From the NCBI RefSeq assembly GCF_916618755.1, contig NZ_CAKAKB010000002.1, positions 310,001-374,000 on the forward strand: 64,000 nucleotides of DNA. The letters are read 5' to 3'. The notes beneath the pieces are model-generated. The model saw nothing but the letters and a program-made list of their open reading frames with translations. It did no database searches and was not told the origin of the DNA. Made by a program: the position numbers and the translations under genes. This document shows, piece by piece, positions 27,839 through 36,315 of the stretch. Each line of letters begins with the position of its first letter. Positions within the stretch are counted from its first letter, which is position 1. Source of the DNA: Actinotalea sp. Marseille-Q4924 (GTDB lineage: Bacteria > Actinomycetota > Actinomycetes > Actinomycetales > Cellulomonadaceae).

Positions 27839-30064
27839 GGCACCCTGGGGCAGGCTCCGGACGACGCGGCTGTCGACCGTGGCGATCCGTGGACCCCCGC
27901 TCCCGGCAGTGATCCGCAGCGCGTCGTCCCACGACGGGATGGAGCGGCGCACGTTGCGCTCCATGCGGTAGACGGCCGGCGAGTCCGGCGTCTTGACGAG
28001 GACGGGAGCGGACGTCGAGGACGACGTCGTGAAGAGGTCGAGGACTGCCGTGGACAGCCGCGGCGGGCTCCCGGTCGCCGCGGCGTCGGCGATCTGGGAC
28101 TTCGTCGCCCCGTTGAGCAGCCATGTCGCGGTCCCCGTGGCGGAGCCCGCGAACAGCGCGAGCGGCTCGTCCGACCACGGCATCGCCAGCAGGCTGGCCG
28201 AGTCGAGGTGCCCGGACGGGAGGCGCCCGATCGGTGTGGACGGGAGCACCCCGTCCGCCATAGGGACCAGCTGACCCGCTCCGACGAGGAACGGCCGACC
28301 GGAGGTCCGCGACACCACGACCGTGTCAGGACGGACGGCGGGCTGCCCGACCGCGAGGTGCGACACGGCGTCGTCCGTCACCGTGATGGGCGCGCCGTCG
28401 AAGCCCGCCCACGCGAGCGACTGGAGATCGGGGGCCTCCCGGCGCTTCCCGGCGTCGATCCCCCAGTGGCGCCCGCTCGGTACACGGACCCCCGTGGTCA
28501 TCATGGGCCCGGTGGTGAACTCCGCGATCTGCGCGTCGTCCAGAAGCCTGGCCTGCGAGCACGAGAAGCCCCATCGCCAGACCATGTCGCAGCTGCCGAA
28601 CGGGTACTTGTTGACCCCGTCCACGAGGTACACCATCGTGTCCCGGGCCAGGATGAGCCGACTGAGGACGTCCCCCGTGGTCTTCGAGTCCAGGAACGCC
28701 TTGGACACGTAGCCCACGGGTCCGAGCGCACCGAACATGCGCAGGGTGTCCGCGTCCTTGACGGGGTACTTGTGCGTCGACGTGACCAGGTAGGTCGGTC
28801 CCGCCGCGGTCTCCCTCACGAGGTCCGGCGGGTCCACCGTGGCGGCGGTCCAATGAGCGATGTCACGGATCGCCGGCAGGGCGGAGTAGCCCCCGTTCCC
28901 GGGGCACGCGGTGTACGCCACGTCCCGGTGCCCGAACACGCGCGGCAGGGTCACCGTCTGGTCGGAGAACTTCGAGTTCTCCCCGCCGGCGGTGTAGAAC
29001 TGCGCGCTCTGGCGGGGGTCGACCCCGTAGTACCCGAGGCGCAGTCCGATGATGTAGCCCACCGAGTCCAGGACGGCCCGGGGGGGAGCGGCGTCGTAGG
29101 TGCCCAGCATGGAGACGCCGAGGAACCCGGTGTTGAAGCCTCCGGCGTGGACGCCGATCACCGGGAGGTCGAGGCTCCGCGCACGGCCCTCGTAGATGTT
29201 CCCCCACTTGTCGACGACGAAGTTGTACCCGATGTCGCACCAGCCGCGGGTGCGGATGTGGTACAGCGCGTCGTTGCGCAGCTGCTGCATGGCCTCGGCG
29301 ACCGTGGAGTAGGCGTTCGACCCGGCGGTGTGGTGCACGACGGCACCCTTGAGGGCGGCCGCGGTGTCAGGGGTGCAGGTCTGCGCGGGCGCGCCCCACT
29401 CGGACCGGGGGATCACCCGGCGGGACCCGGCGGCCAGGGCGGCTTCGACAGGCTGCGAGGAGGTCTCCTCGGGCGTGCCGACGAGCGCGAGCTCGAGGTC
29501 GTCGGGCGCGGTTCCCGCCGCGGAGGCGAAGGAGAGCTGGACCTCGGTGGCCTCGCCGATCCACAGGGGTTCCGTGCCACCGCGCAGCCCGGTCGTGGCG
29601 TCCGGGGTACCGGCGTCGGGAGCGGTGCCCGCGTCCAGGGGGTGCCACGGCGACCAGTCCCCGCCCGTGCGGTACCGGGCCTGCGGGAGGAGACGAGCGC
29701 CGTCCGACGCGGCCGACCACGTGAGACCGATCGTCTGCACGTCGCCCGTGTCGATCACCGGCGTCATGACGCGGTCGCGCACCGTCGTCTCGGCGACCAC
29801 CGTCCCGGCCTCGACCTGGGGCAGCAGGGTCCGGCCCGTCAGCGGCTCCACCTGGGACACCGCGATCGGCAGCTCCCGGATCGTCACGCCGTCCTCGGGT
29901 CCGGCGGCGGAGGCGGCACCGAGCGTCGACGGGACGGCACTACCGGTGGACGACGCGGGCAGGCTCGTCGCTGCCGGCTGCGCCGGCGTCGCGGCCGCCG
30001 GCGCAGCCGGTGCGGCGGGTCCCGCCAGGAGGAGGGCGCCGAGAAGAACGGCCTGGAGACGCAT
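27332..30064 (-). CDS. Secreted PGRP-type N-acetylmuramoyl-L-alanine amidase with C-terminal nine-repeat module
   Basis: This exported protein of 910 residues probably cuts the amide bond between muramic acid and the stem peptide. It has a signal peptide with an Ala/Pro-rich tail (residues 1-35) and a beta-rich spacer. The PGRP/amidase domain at about 235-395 has VVHHTAGSN (first zinc His near 241), YNFVVDKWGNIYEGR and GHRDVAYTACPG (second His, Cys). From about residue 421 to the end is the ~490-residue repeat module shared with the next two genes, with units such as TMVYLVDGVNKYPF and SVYLIDGFGTKHHIGSWD. GAGGT lies seven bases before the ATG at 30064. Its last 507 bp are almost identical to those of the gene at 33283. 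It lies 62 bp downstream of the metalloprotease gene, so co-transcription is likely. Confidence 0.92.
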   Translation of the reverse strand: MRLQAVLLGALLLAGPAAPAAPAAATPAQPAATSLPASSTGSAVPSTLGAASAAGPEDGVTIRELPIAVSQVEPLTGRTLLPQVEAGTVVAETTVRDRVMTPVIDTGDVQTIGLTWSAASDGARLLPQARYRTGGDWSPWHPLDAGTAPDAGTPDATTGLRGGTEPLWIGEATEVQLSFASAAGTAPDDLELALVGTPEETSSQPVEAALAAGSRRVIPRSEWGAPAQTCTPDTAAALKGAVVHHTAGSNAYSTVAEAMQQLRNDALYHIRTRGWCDIGYNFVVDKWGNIYEGRARSLDLPVIGVHAGGFNTGFLGVSMLGTYDAAPPRAVLDSVGYIIGLRLGYYGVDPRQSAQFYTAGGENSKFSDQTVTLPRVFGHRDVAYTACPGNGGYSALPAIRDIAHWTAATVDPPDLVRETAAGPTYLVTSTHKYPVKDADTLRMFGALGPVGYVSKAFLDSKTTGDVLSRLILARDTMVYLVDGVNKYPFGSCDMVWRWGFSCSQARLLDDAQIAEFTTGPMMTTGVRVPSGRHWGIDAGKRREAPDLQSLAWAGFDGAPITVTDDAVSHLAVGQPAVRPDTVVVSRTSGRPFLVGAGQLVPMADGVLPSTPIGRLPSGHLDSASLLAMPWSDEPLALFAGSATGTATWLLNGATKSQIADAAATGSPPRLSTAVLDLFTTSSSTSAPVLVKTPDSPAVYRMERNVRRSIPSWDDALRITAGSGGPRIATVDSRVVRSLPQGADQLGPGTLAYSTASASVYLIDGFGTKHHIGSWDRMANLGTGPLVLRREADLAAYTTAPGTPQNLVVCSGTSYLATGGRLHPVAASVASHWATVPRTTLDATTCANLVRSGVAVGRFLRMPTGAIWYVENGTRRNITSYATYRALGGNDRDWVAVNTDAIATIPVGPEI

Positions 30065-30126
30065 GGGTGTGACCTCTGTCGACAGGGACGCCGCGTGACC
30101 GCCGGCTGTCCGTGAGGTGTCCGTGA

Positions 30127-33045
30127 TCAGACGGACGGACCGATCGGGATGGTGGCTAGGGCGTCGTTGTCCACGGGTACCCAGTCCCGGTTGTTGCCAC
30201 CGAGCTGAAGGTAGCGGCTGTAGCTGCTCACCTGACGCCGGACACCCTGGTCGACGTACCAGATGTTCCCGTCGGGGAGCCGCAGGAAGCGCCCGACGGT
30301 CTTCGCGGCCGTGCGGAGGTTGGCGCACGTCTCGTCCTGCAGCGGGGTCGACGGCACCGCTGCCCAGTGCACGGAGGCGTCCGCGGCCACGGGGTACAGG
30401 ACGCCACCGGAGGCCAGGTGCGGGCGGCCCTCGCAGACGACGACGTTCTTCGGGGCGCCCGCCGCCGTCGGGTAGGCGGCGAGGTCGACGTCACGACGTA
30501 GGTTGAGCGGTCCGGTCCCCAGGTTGGCCATCCGGCCCCACGTCCCGATCCGGTGCTTGATGCCGTAGCCGTCGACGAGGAACACCGCCGGTGACGAGGG
30601 GGAGTACACGAGGGACGCGGGACCGAGCTGGTCCGCGCCCTGCGGGATGCTCCCGACGACACGGGCGTCCACCGTCGAGATCCTGGGTCCGCCGCTGATC
30701 GCCGCCAGGCGGACGGCGTCGTCCCACGAGGGGATCGAGCGTCGGGTTCCCTCGTCCATCCGGTAGACGGCCGGGGAGTCCGGGCTCTTGACGAGGACCG
30801 GCGCCGGCGTCGACGGCAGCGTGGTGAAGCGGCTCAGGACGGCCGCCGACAGGACCGGCGCCTCGCCCACGGCCTCCGGTGCCGTGACCTGGGACTTCGT
30901 CGACCCGTTGACGAGCCACGTGGTCACGCCGTCGGAGGACCGGGCGAAGACGTTCAGGGTCGGCTTCCACGAGGCGGCGAGGAGGCCGGCGGAGTCGAGC
31001 CAGCCGCTGGGCAGCGCCTTCATCGGCGTCGTCTCGTGCACCCCGCGGGCGAGCGGCACGAGCGAGTCGGCGGTGGTCAGGAAGGCGGATCCCGTCGACC
31101 GGGAGCGCACCACCATGTCCGGCCGCAGGGCGGGCGCGCCGGTGCGCAGGTGGTCCAGGGCCTCGTCCGTCACCTCGATCGGGGCGGCGGCGAAGCCGTT
31201 CGCGGTCAGCGAGGCGGTGTCGGGGGCCTCCCGCAGGAGACCGGCCTCGATGCCGTAGAGCCGGCCGCTTCGCGTCCGGACCCCGTTGGTCAGGGTCGGG
31301 CCGGGGTAGAACGCGGCGATCTGGGCGTCGTCCAGCACCTGCGCCTGCGTGCAGGAGAGGCCGAAGGTGGCCACCATGTCGCAGCTGGGGAAGGGGTAGC
31401 GGTGGGGCCCGTCGACCAGGTACACGGTGCCGTCCTGCCCCTTGACGATGGGCGCCAGCGGGGCGCCGGTGGGCACCGGGTCGAGCACCGTCGGCACCGT
31501 GGTGCCCACCGTGCCCAGGGCGCTCAGACGCCTCAGCGTGGACGCGTTCGGCACCGGGTGCTTGGCCTTGGACGTGACGAGGTACACCGTGGGGTCCTGA
31601 GTGGTGCGGGCCAGCGCGGGCGGCGCGCCCGTGGGCGTGACCGTGACGCGGGCGACCGTCCCCTGGCTCACGACCGTCATCCTCATGCCCACCGCGGGGA
31701 TGTCCCACGACCGGCCGACGGCCATCGACGGCGAGCTCAGCGGCGTGGTGGTCTCAGGCTTCATGTCGAGCAGGTAGGTCACCGGGTAGCCGGAGGCCTC
31801 CGTCGTCCGGAGGCGGACCTGGACACCTGCCCACGCCGGCACGCGGGTGTCCCGGCCCGTGGCTGGGCGGAACTCCGCGAAGAGCACTCCCTGCGCCACC
31901 GGGACCGCTACCGACCGCATCTCGCCGATCGAGCTCATCGGGTGCAGGTCGACGGTCGTGGAGGTCCCGGGCCGGACCCACGACACCTTGGCGAACTGCA
32001 GGTGGTCGGCCATCGCTGCGTTGAGGCTCCCTGACGGTCGCTGGGTCGCGATGCCCATGACGTCCGCCTGGTCGCCGTAGGCACGCACGTCGCAGGAGGA
32101 CAGGTCGGCGAGCGACACCTCGACCCCGTCGCTGCGGCAGCTCTGCGCGGCGTTGGCGTGCCCGAGGCCGAGGTTGTGCCCGAGCTCGTGCGCGAAGACG
32201 TCCATGAGCGGGTAGCCGTTCACCCAGATCATGCCGCCACCGATCGTGGCCATCCCCGCCCAGCCGCCGCACGGCGCGTACGTGGGGAAGTACACGAGCA
32301 CGTGCGTGGTGCCCGACGGTGCGGCCACGCCGTGGGCCTGCAGGGCCGCCTGGAAGATCTTGTTGCGGTCGCAGCTGCCGGGGTCGGGGATCGACCTCCA
32401 GTCCCGGGCCGATGCGGTGACCGCGAGGCGGCCACCGCTCTGCTCGCTCCAGTAGGACGCCGTCTCCCTGGCGCGGGTGAGCAGGTTCGCCGCGGTCGTG
32501 TCCGGGGCGGTCCAGTGGACGGGCAGGACCAGGAGCGTGCGCGTCGTCGCGGCCGCGAGCGTCGGCGCAGCGTCTTCGGCAGCCGCCACCTGATCCGCGG
32601 ACGGCGTGGCATCGGTCGTGACCTCGGCGATGCGGGTGTCGGTCGCCTGGGCCTCGGGTGCCTGCTCGAGCGCCTCGACGGCCTCGGCGACCGTGGCGGC
32701 CTCGCCGGGCACGATGGTGACCTCGACCGGCGTGCCGGTGGGGCCGGAGGGGAGCTCGACGTCGTCCGCCACCTCGAGGAGGGCACCGTCCACCTCGACC
32801 AGCGTGTCCACCACCATCCCCGCGTCGGCAGGAGCGTCGTGGTCGTCGGTGACGACCTGCACGAGCGTCCCGTCCGCGACCAGCACGTCCTCCGGTGCGG
32901 TCGACGCCGGGGTGGTGGGCGGCTGAGGCGTGCCGGCGGCAGGCGCGGTGCCCGCCACGAGAGCCACGAGGAGAAGACCGGTCGACGGCGCGACGAGCCG
33001 CCGAGCGCGACGGCCAGAGAGCCACTGCGTACGCATGATCACCAT
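30127..33045 (-). CDS. Secreted zinc metalloprotease (metzincin type) with C-terminal nine-repeat module
   Basis: This exported protein (972 residues) starts with a basic n-region, a hydrophobic signal segment (about 20-38) and a Thr/Pro-rich stretch. A propeptide-like part follows. The catalytic domain has the extended zinc motif HELGHNLGLGH at about 286-296 and a downstream Met-turn-like DVMGIAT, the metzincin pattern, close to peptidase M11/gametolysin-like proteins. From about residue 483 it carries the same ~490-residue module as its two neighbours (DGTVYLVDGPHRYPF, SPAVFLVDGYGIKHRIGTW), but more diverged. The start may be 33045 or the ATG at 33036 (MRTQWLSG). The protein may mature or shed wall proteins. 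Substrates are unknown. Confidence 0.92.
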   Translation of the reverse strand: MVIMRTQWLSGRRARRLVAPSTGLLLVALVAGTAPAAGTPQPPTTPASTAPEDVLVADGTLVQVVTDDHDAPADAGMVVDTLVEVDGALLEVADDVELPSGPTGTPVEVTIVPGEAATVAEAVEALEQAPEAQATDTRIAEVTTDATPSADQVAAAEDAAPTLAAATTRTLLVLPVHWTAPDTTAANLLTRARETASYWSEQSGGRLAVTASARDWRSIPDPGSCDRNKIFQAALQAHGVAAPSGTTHVLVYFPTYAPCGGWAGMATIGGGMIWVNGYPLMDVFAHELGHNLGLGHANAAQSCRSDGVEVSLADLSSCDVRAYGDQADVMGIATQRPSGSLNAAMADHLQFAKVSWVRPGTSTTVDLHPMSSIGEMRSVAVPVAQGVLFAEFRPATGRDTRVPAWAGVQVRLRTTEASGYPVTYLLDMKPETTTPLSSPSMAVGRSWDIPAVGMRMTVVSQGTVARVTVTPTGAPPALARTTQDPTVYLVTSKAKHPVPNASTLRRLSALGTVGTTVPTVLDPVPTGAPLAPIVKGQDGTVYLVDGPHRYPFPSCDMVATFGLSCTQAQVLDDAQIAAFYPGPTLTNGVRTRSGRLYGIEAGLLREAPDTASLTANGFAAAPIEVTDEALDHLRTGAPALRPDMVVRSRSTGSAFLTTADSLVPLARGVHETTPMKALPSGWLDSAGLLAASWKPTLNVFARSSDGVTTWLVNGSTKSQVTAPEAVGEAPVLSAAVLSRFTTLPSTPAPVLVKSPDSPAVYRMDEGTRRSIPSWDDAVRLAAISGGPRISTVDARVVGSIPQGADQLGPASLVYSPSSPAVFLVDGYGIKHRIGTWGRMANLGTGPLNLRRDVDLAAYPTAAGAPKNVVVCEGRPHLASGGVLYPVAADASVHWAAVPSTPLQDETCANLRTAAKTVGRFLRLPDGNIWYVDQGVRRQVSSYSRYLQLGGNNRDWVPVDNDALATIPIGPSV

Positions 33046-33217
33046 CCGGGATGGACCCAGCGCGGGTCGGGTCTGACCTCCTCTGGTCGGCCCTGATGGC
33101 GTGATGCTGAGGATTTCACCCGCGATATCGCCCGCTCCTCGGTCCGGGCACGCGAGCGCTGTCCTGTTCTGTGCGCGTTCGCGGTGATTCGCGCGCGGTC
33201 ATGTGCGCAGGGTCACG

Positions 33218-33240
33218 TCCCGGGCGTCACGACCCCGGGA
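33218..33240. terminator. Hairpin downstream of the lysozyme-like protein gene (weak terminator candidate)
   Basis: TCCCGGG at 33218-33224 pairs with CCCGGGA at 33234-33240 around a 9-nt loop, 43 bp past the stop of the gene at 33283. There is no T-tract. It could end or attenuate that transcript before the metalloprotease gene. The rest of the 237-bp gap (33046-33282) shows no gene. Confidence 0.3.
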
Positions 33241-33282
33241 GGGTGCACGTCCGACCTGGCTCGACGACCCGCCGAGCGCGGC

Positions 33283-33789
33283 TCAGATGTCGGGTCCGAC
33301 GGGGATGGTGGCGATCGCGTCGGTGTTGACGGCGACCCAGTCGAGGTCGTTGCCTCCGAGCGCGCGGTAGGTGGCGTAGCTGGTGATGTTGCGGCGGGTG
33401 CCGTTCTCGACGTACCAGATGGCGCCGGTGGGCATCCGCAGGAAGCGGCCGACGGCGACCCCGGACCTCACCAGGTTCGCGCAGGTGGTCGCGTCGAGCG
33501 TGGTGCGTGGCACGGTCGCCCAGTGGGATGCGACGGTCGGTGCCACGGGGTGGAGGCGACCGCCGGTCGCGAGGTAGCTGGTCCCGGAGCACACGACGAC
33601 GTTCTGCGGGGTCCCCGGTGCGGTGGTGTAGGCGGCGAGGTCCGCCTCGCGCCGCAGGACGAGCGGGCCCGTCCCGAGGTTGGCCATCCGGTCCCAGCTG
33701 CCGATGTGGTGCTTCGTGCCGAAGCCGTCGATGAGGTACACCGAGGCTGAGGCCGTCGAGTACGCCAGCGTGCCCGGGCCCAGCTGGTC
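33283..33789. repeat. 507-bp near-identical repeat, copy B
   Basis: This is the partner of 27332-27838 in the same orientation, 5951 bp apart. The two copies flank the whole metalloprotease gene and parts of the two outer genes. Recombination between them would delete that stretch and leave one chimeric gene. Confidence 0.9.
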
Positions 33790-35661
33790 CGGACCGGCGG
33801 GGAGCGCTCCGAGGACCCGGCGGTCGACGGTCGTGATGCGTGGGCCACCGGACGCGGCACTCACCCGCAGGGCGTCGTCCCACGAGGGCAACGACCGCCG
33901 GCGTCCCTCCTCGATGCGGTAGACCGCCGGGCTGTCGGCGCTCTTGAGGAGCACCGGGGCGCCGACGGAGCCGGCATCGGCGAAGAGGTTCAGCACGGTG
34001 GGGGAGACGGGCGTGGCCGCGGCGGTGCCGGCGGCCGCCGCGTCGAGCACCTGCGTCCTCGAGGAGCCGTTGAGCAGGTAGGTCGAGCCGGACTCCGTGG
34101 ACCGGGCGAAGAGGCCGAGGCTCGGGCTCGCCCAGGGCATCGCGAGGAGGCTCGCGGAGTCGAGCGGGCCGATCGGGAGGGTCCGCAGCGGCGTCGTCTC
34201 GTAGGCGCCGGGGGCCAGCGGCAGCAGCTGGCCGCTCCCGACCAGGAACCGCGCGCCCGAGGACCTCGACTGGACGACGGTGTCCGGACGGACCAGCGGC
34301 GCGCCGAGTCTCAGGTGGTTGAGCGCCTGGTCGGTGACCGAGATCGGAGCGGGTGCGTACCCGGCCGCGCCGAGTGTCGCTGCGTCGGGCGCCTCGAGCA
34401 CGGAGCCCCACTCCACGGCGTAGAACCGCCCGGAGTTCGTCCTCACCCCGTTCGTCAGGGTCGGTCCCGTGTAGAAGGCCGCGATCTGCGCGTCGTCGAG
34501 GAGCTGGGACTGGGTGCAGTCGTACCCGTAACGCGCCACCATCGTGCAGCTGTCGAACGGGTACTTGTGAGGGCCGTCGACCAGATAGACCATCGTGTCC
34601 CGGCCGCGGATGAGCTTGTGCATCACGCCGCCGGTGGGCCTCATGTCGAGGTACACCTGGGAGACGACGCCCACCGGCCCGAGGGCGCTGAGCATGGCGA
34701 GCGTCGCAGCGTCCTTCACGGGGTACTTGTTCTGCGTCGTGACGACGTAGACGGTCGGGTCCGTGGCGGTGCGCAGCAGGTACCCGCCGAGCGTCTGCGT
34801 CGACCCGAACCAGTCGGTGAAGATGCGCCAGAAGTTCCGGTTGCCGTAGGCGCTGCAGGCGTCACCGGTCCCGTAGAGGTTGGCGAGCGCGGCGGCGTTC
34901 GGCTGGTAGGGCGTGTAGTTGTACAGGCCGGCGGTCGCCTGGTTCTGGATGTAGACGGGTCCGCTGCCGCAGGCGATGTCCGGGTGGTAGCGGATCGAGT
35001 TGAGCTGCCGCGCCCGGTGCGCGTACCGCGTGGGGTTGAGCGCGTACCAGTTGAACTGCCGGGCGGCCGAGTACACCTGGTTGAAGAAGCCGTAGTACTG
35101 GGCGTCGCACGGGGCACCGTCGGGGCAGCCGAAGCCGGTGGCCGACCGGTACTGGGTGTCCGTCGGAGAGCTGGCCGTGACGAGGCTCTGCTCCTTCTCG
35201 AGCAGGACGAGGAGGACCCGCGGGTTGATCCCGCAGCTCGCGCTCACGCCGGCGATGATCTGGGCGGCCGTCTCGACGCGACCGCCGGTGTAGCCGGCGC
35301 AGAGACCCGGCTCGGCGGGCTTCGCCGTGGTCGTCGTGCTGTACCGGGCCAGGCACGGGTTGCCCCGGGCCGAGGCGCAGGTGCGCTGCTGGGCGTCGAG
35401 GAACCGCTGGACCGCGGGGGCGTCCATCGTGCTCGAGTTCCAGAAGACGGCGTCGCTGATGAGGTTGCCCGCGTCGAACAGCGCACCGGTGAGCGCGGCC
35501 GCCACCGGTGCCGCGGGAGCCGCGGTGAGCGCAGCCTCGCGTGGGCTCGCCGTCGCGGCGGCCGCGGTCGGCGTCGCAGCGGTACCGGCGCCGACCGTCG
35601 CGACGGCGACGACCGCGGCGAGCAACCCCGTGGCCAGCCGTCGCAGGCGACGGAGCCTCAT
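33283..35661 (-). CDS. Secreted lysozyme-like ("hemagglutinin"-type) protein with C-terminal nine-repeat module
   Basis: This is an exported protein of 792 residues: a basic start, a signal segment (about 10-32), a domain at about 55-295 and the ~490-residue repeat module. The N-terminal domain has GINPRVLLVLLEKEQSLVT near 145-160, then GFGCPDGAPCDAQYYGFFN and RYHPDIACGSG. Similar proteins in related bacteria are often labelled hemagglutinin without evidence. The helix-plus-Glu (EKEQS) pattern and several Cys pairs look to me like a lysozyme/transglycosylase-type fold, so a peptidoglycan or glycan hydrolase is my tentative reading. The ATG at 35661 overlaps the lipoprotein stop (ATGA). The last 507 bp are almost the same as those of the amidase gene. 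Confidence 0.85.
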   Translation of the reverse strand: MRLRRLRRLATGLLAAVVAVATVGAGTAATPTAAAATASPREAALTAAPAAPVAAALTGALFDAGNLISDAVFWNSSTMDAPAVQRFLDAQQRTCASARGNPCLARYSTTTTAKPAEPGLCAGYTGGRVETAAQIIAGVSASCGINPRVLLVLLEKEQSLVTASSPTDTQYRSATGFGCPDGAPCDAQYYGFFNQVYSAARQFNWYALNPTRYAHRARQLNSIRYHPDIACGSGPVYIQNQATAGLYNYTPYQPNAAALANLYGTGDACSAYGNRNFWRIFTDWFGSTQTLGGYLLRTATDPTVYVVTTQNKYPVKDAATLAMLSALGPVGVVSQVYLDMRPTGGVMHKLIRGRDTMVYLVDGPHKYPFDSCTMVARYGYDCTQSQLLDDAQIAAFYTGPTLTNGVRTNSGRFYAVEWGSVLEAPDAATLGAAGYAPAPISVTDQALNHLRLGAPLVRPDTVVQSRSSGARFLVGSGQLLPLAPGAYETTPLRTLPIGPLDSASLLAMPWASPSLGLFARSTESGSTYLLNGSSRTQVLDAAAAGTAAATPVSPTVLNLFADAGSVGAPVLLKSADSPAVYRIEEGRRRSLPSWDDALRVSAASGGPRITTVDRRVLGALPAGPDQLGPGTLAYSTASASVYLIDGFGTKHHIGSWDRMANLGTGPLVLRREADLAAYTTAPGTPQNVVVCSGTSYLATGGRLHPVAPTVASHWATVPRTTLDATTCANLVRSGVAVGRFLRMPTGAIWYVENGTRRNITSYATYRALGGNDLDWVAVNTDAIATIPVGPDI

Positions 35662-36212
35662 GACGTGACCTCCATCGGCTCGGAGACGGCGACGCCACCC
35701 TCCGGGTCGGCGTACTCCAGGCGTGCGGTCGCCTCCCCCGGCGGCACCGGGAGGCGCAGCCCCGAGCACACGGTCGTCGTCACGTCCGGGAACGCCGGTG
35801 CGGACGCACGATGGTCCGTGCCGGCCACGGTCACGACAGCCGTGCAGGTGCCGCCCTCCTCGACGACGCCGGTGACGACACCCGTCACCTCGACCGTCCC
35901 GTCGTCGAGACGGGCCGCCTGGACGATCGACGGCGGCGACGCGGAGGCGGGTGCGCTCGACGGCGGGGCGGGCTCCGTCGGGTCGCCGTCCGCCGGGGGT
36001 TCTGCCGTCGGCGGTGTGGCCGGGTCGTCCGAGGGCGCCGGGGCCGGCGTGGCAGGGGGCGTCGTCCGCTCCGTCGCCGTCGCCGTCGCCGTCGGCGTGG
36101 CCGTCGGCGGGTCGGCGGCGGTCGGCCCGTCGCCCAGGGCGCAGCCGGTCAGCGTCGCGAGCGCGACGGTGAACCCTGTCGCGGCCGCGTACCAGTGCCC
36201 CCGTGCAGCCAT
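35658..36212 (-). CDS. Putative lipoprotein with Pro/Thr-rich linker
   Basis: This 184-residue protein has a typical lipoprotein signal. The basic MAARGHWYAAATG is followed by a hydrophobic run and the lipobox LTGC, with the lipidated Cys at about residue 24. Next comes a long Pro/Thr/Ala/Ser linker (repeats like PTATPTATATAT) that would cross the wall. A ~75-residue beta-rich C-terminal domain (SIVQAARLDDGTVEVTGVV onward) contains one Cys pair. I do not recognise the domain. Its stop overlaps the start of the lysozyme-like protein gene (ATGA), so the two products are made together. A role in anchoring, folding or regulating that protein is an inference from the coupling only. Confidence 0.82.
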   Translation of the reverse strand: MAARGHWYAAATGFTVALATLTGCALGDGPTAADPPTATPTATATATERTTPPATPAPAPSDDPATPPTAEPPADGDPTEPAPPSSAPASASPPSIVQAARLDDGTVEVTGVVTGVVEEGGTCTAVVTVAGTDHRASAPAFPDVTTTVCSGLRLPVPPGEATARLEYADPEGGVAVSEPMEVTS

Positions 36213-36315
36213 GTCCCGTCCGCCCTCTCTCAGCCCCCTCCTCGCATGGTGCCACGTCGCGGGCCGAGGCCGAAGGACCTCCGTCCACAACACGACAGGT
36301 CGTCGACCGCGCGGG

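Noticed and set aside
27332-36212. SLH-domain or LPXTG-anchored surface proteins
   Set aside because: No SLH motif, LPXTG motif or C-terminal anchor helix is present in the three secreted proteins. Only the shared repeat module is seen.
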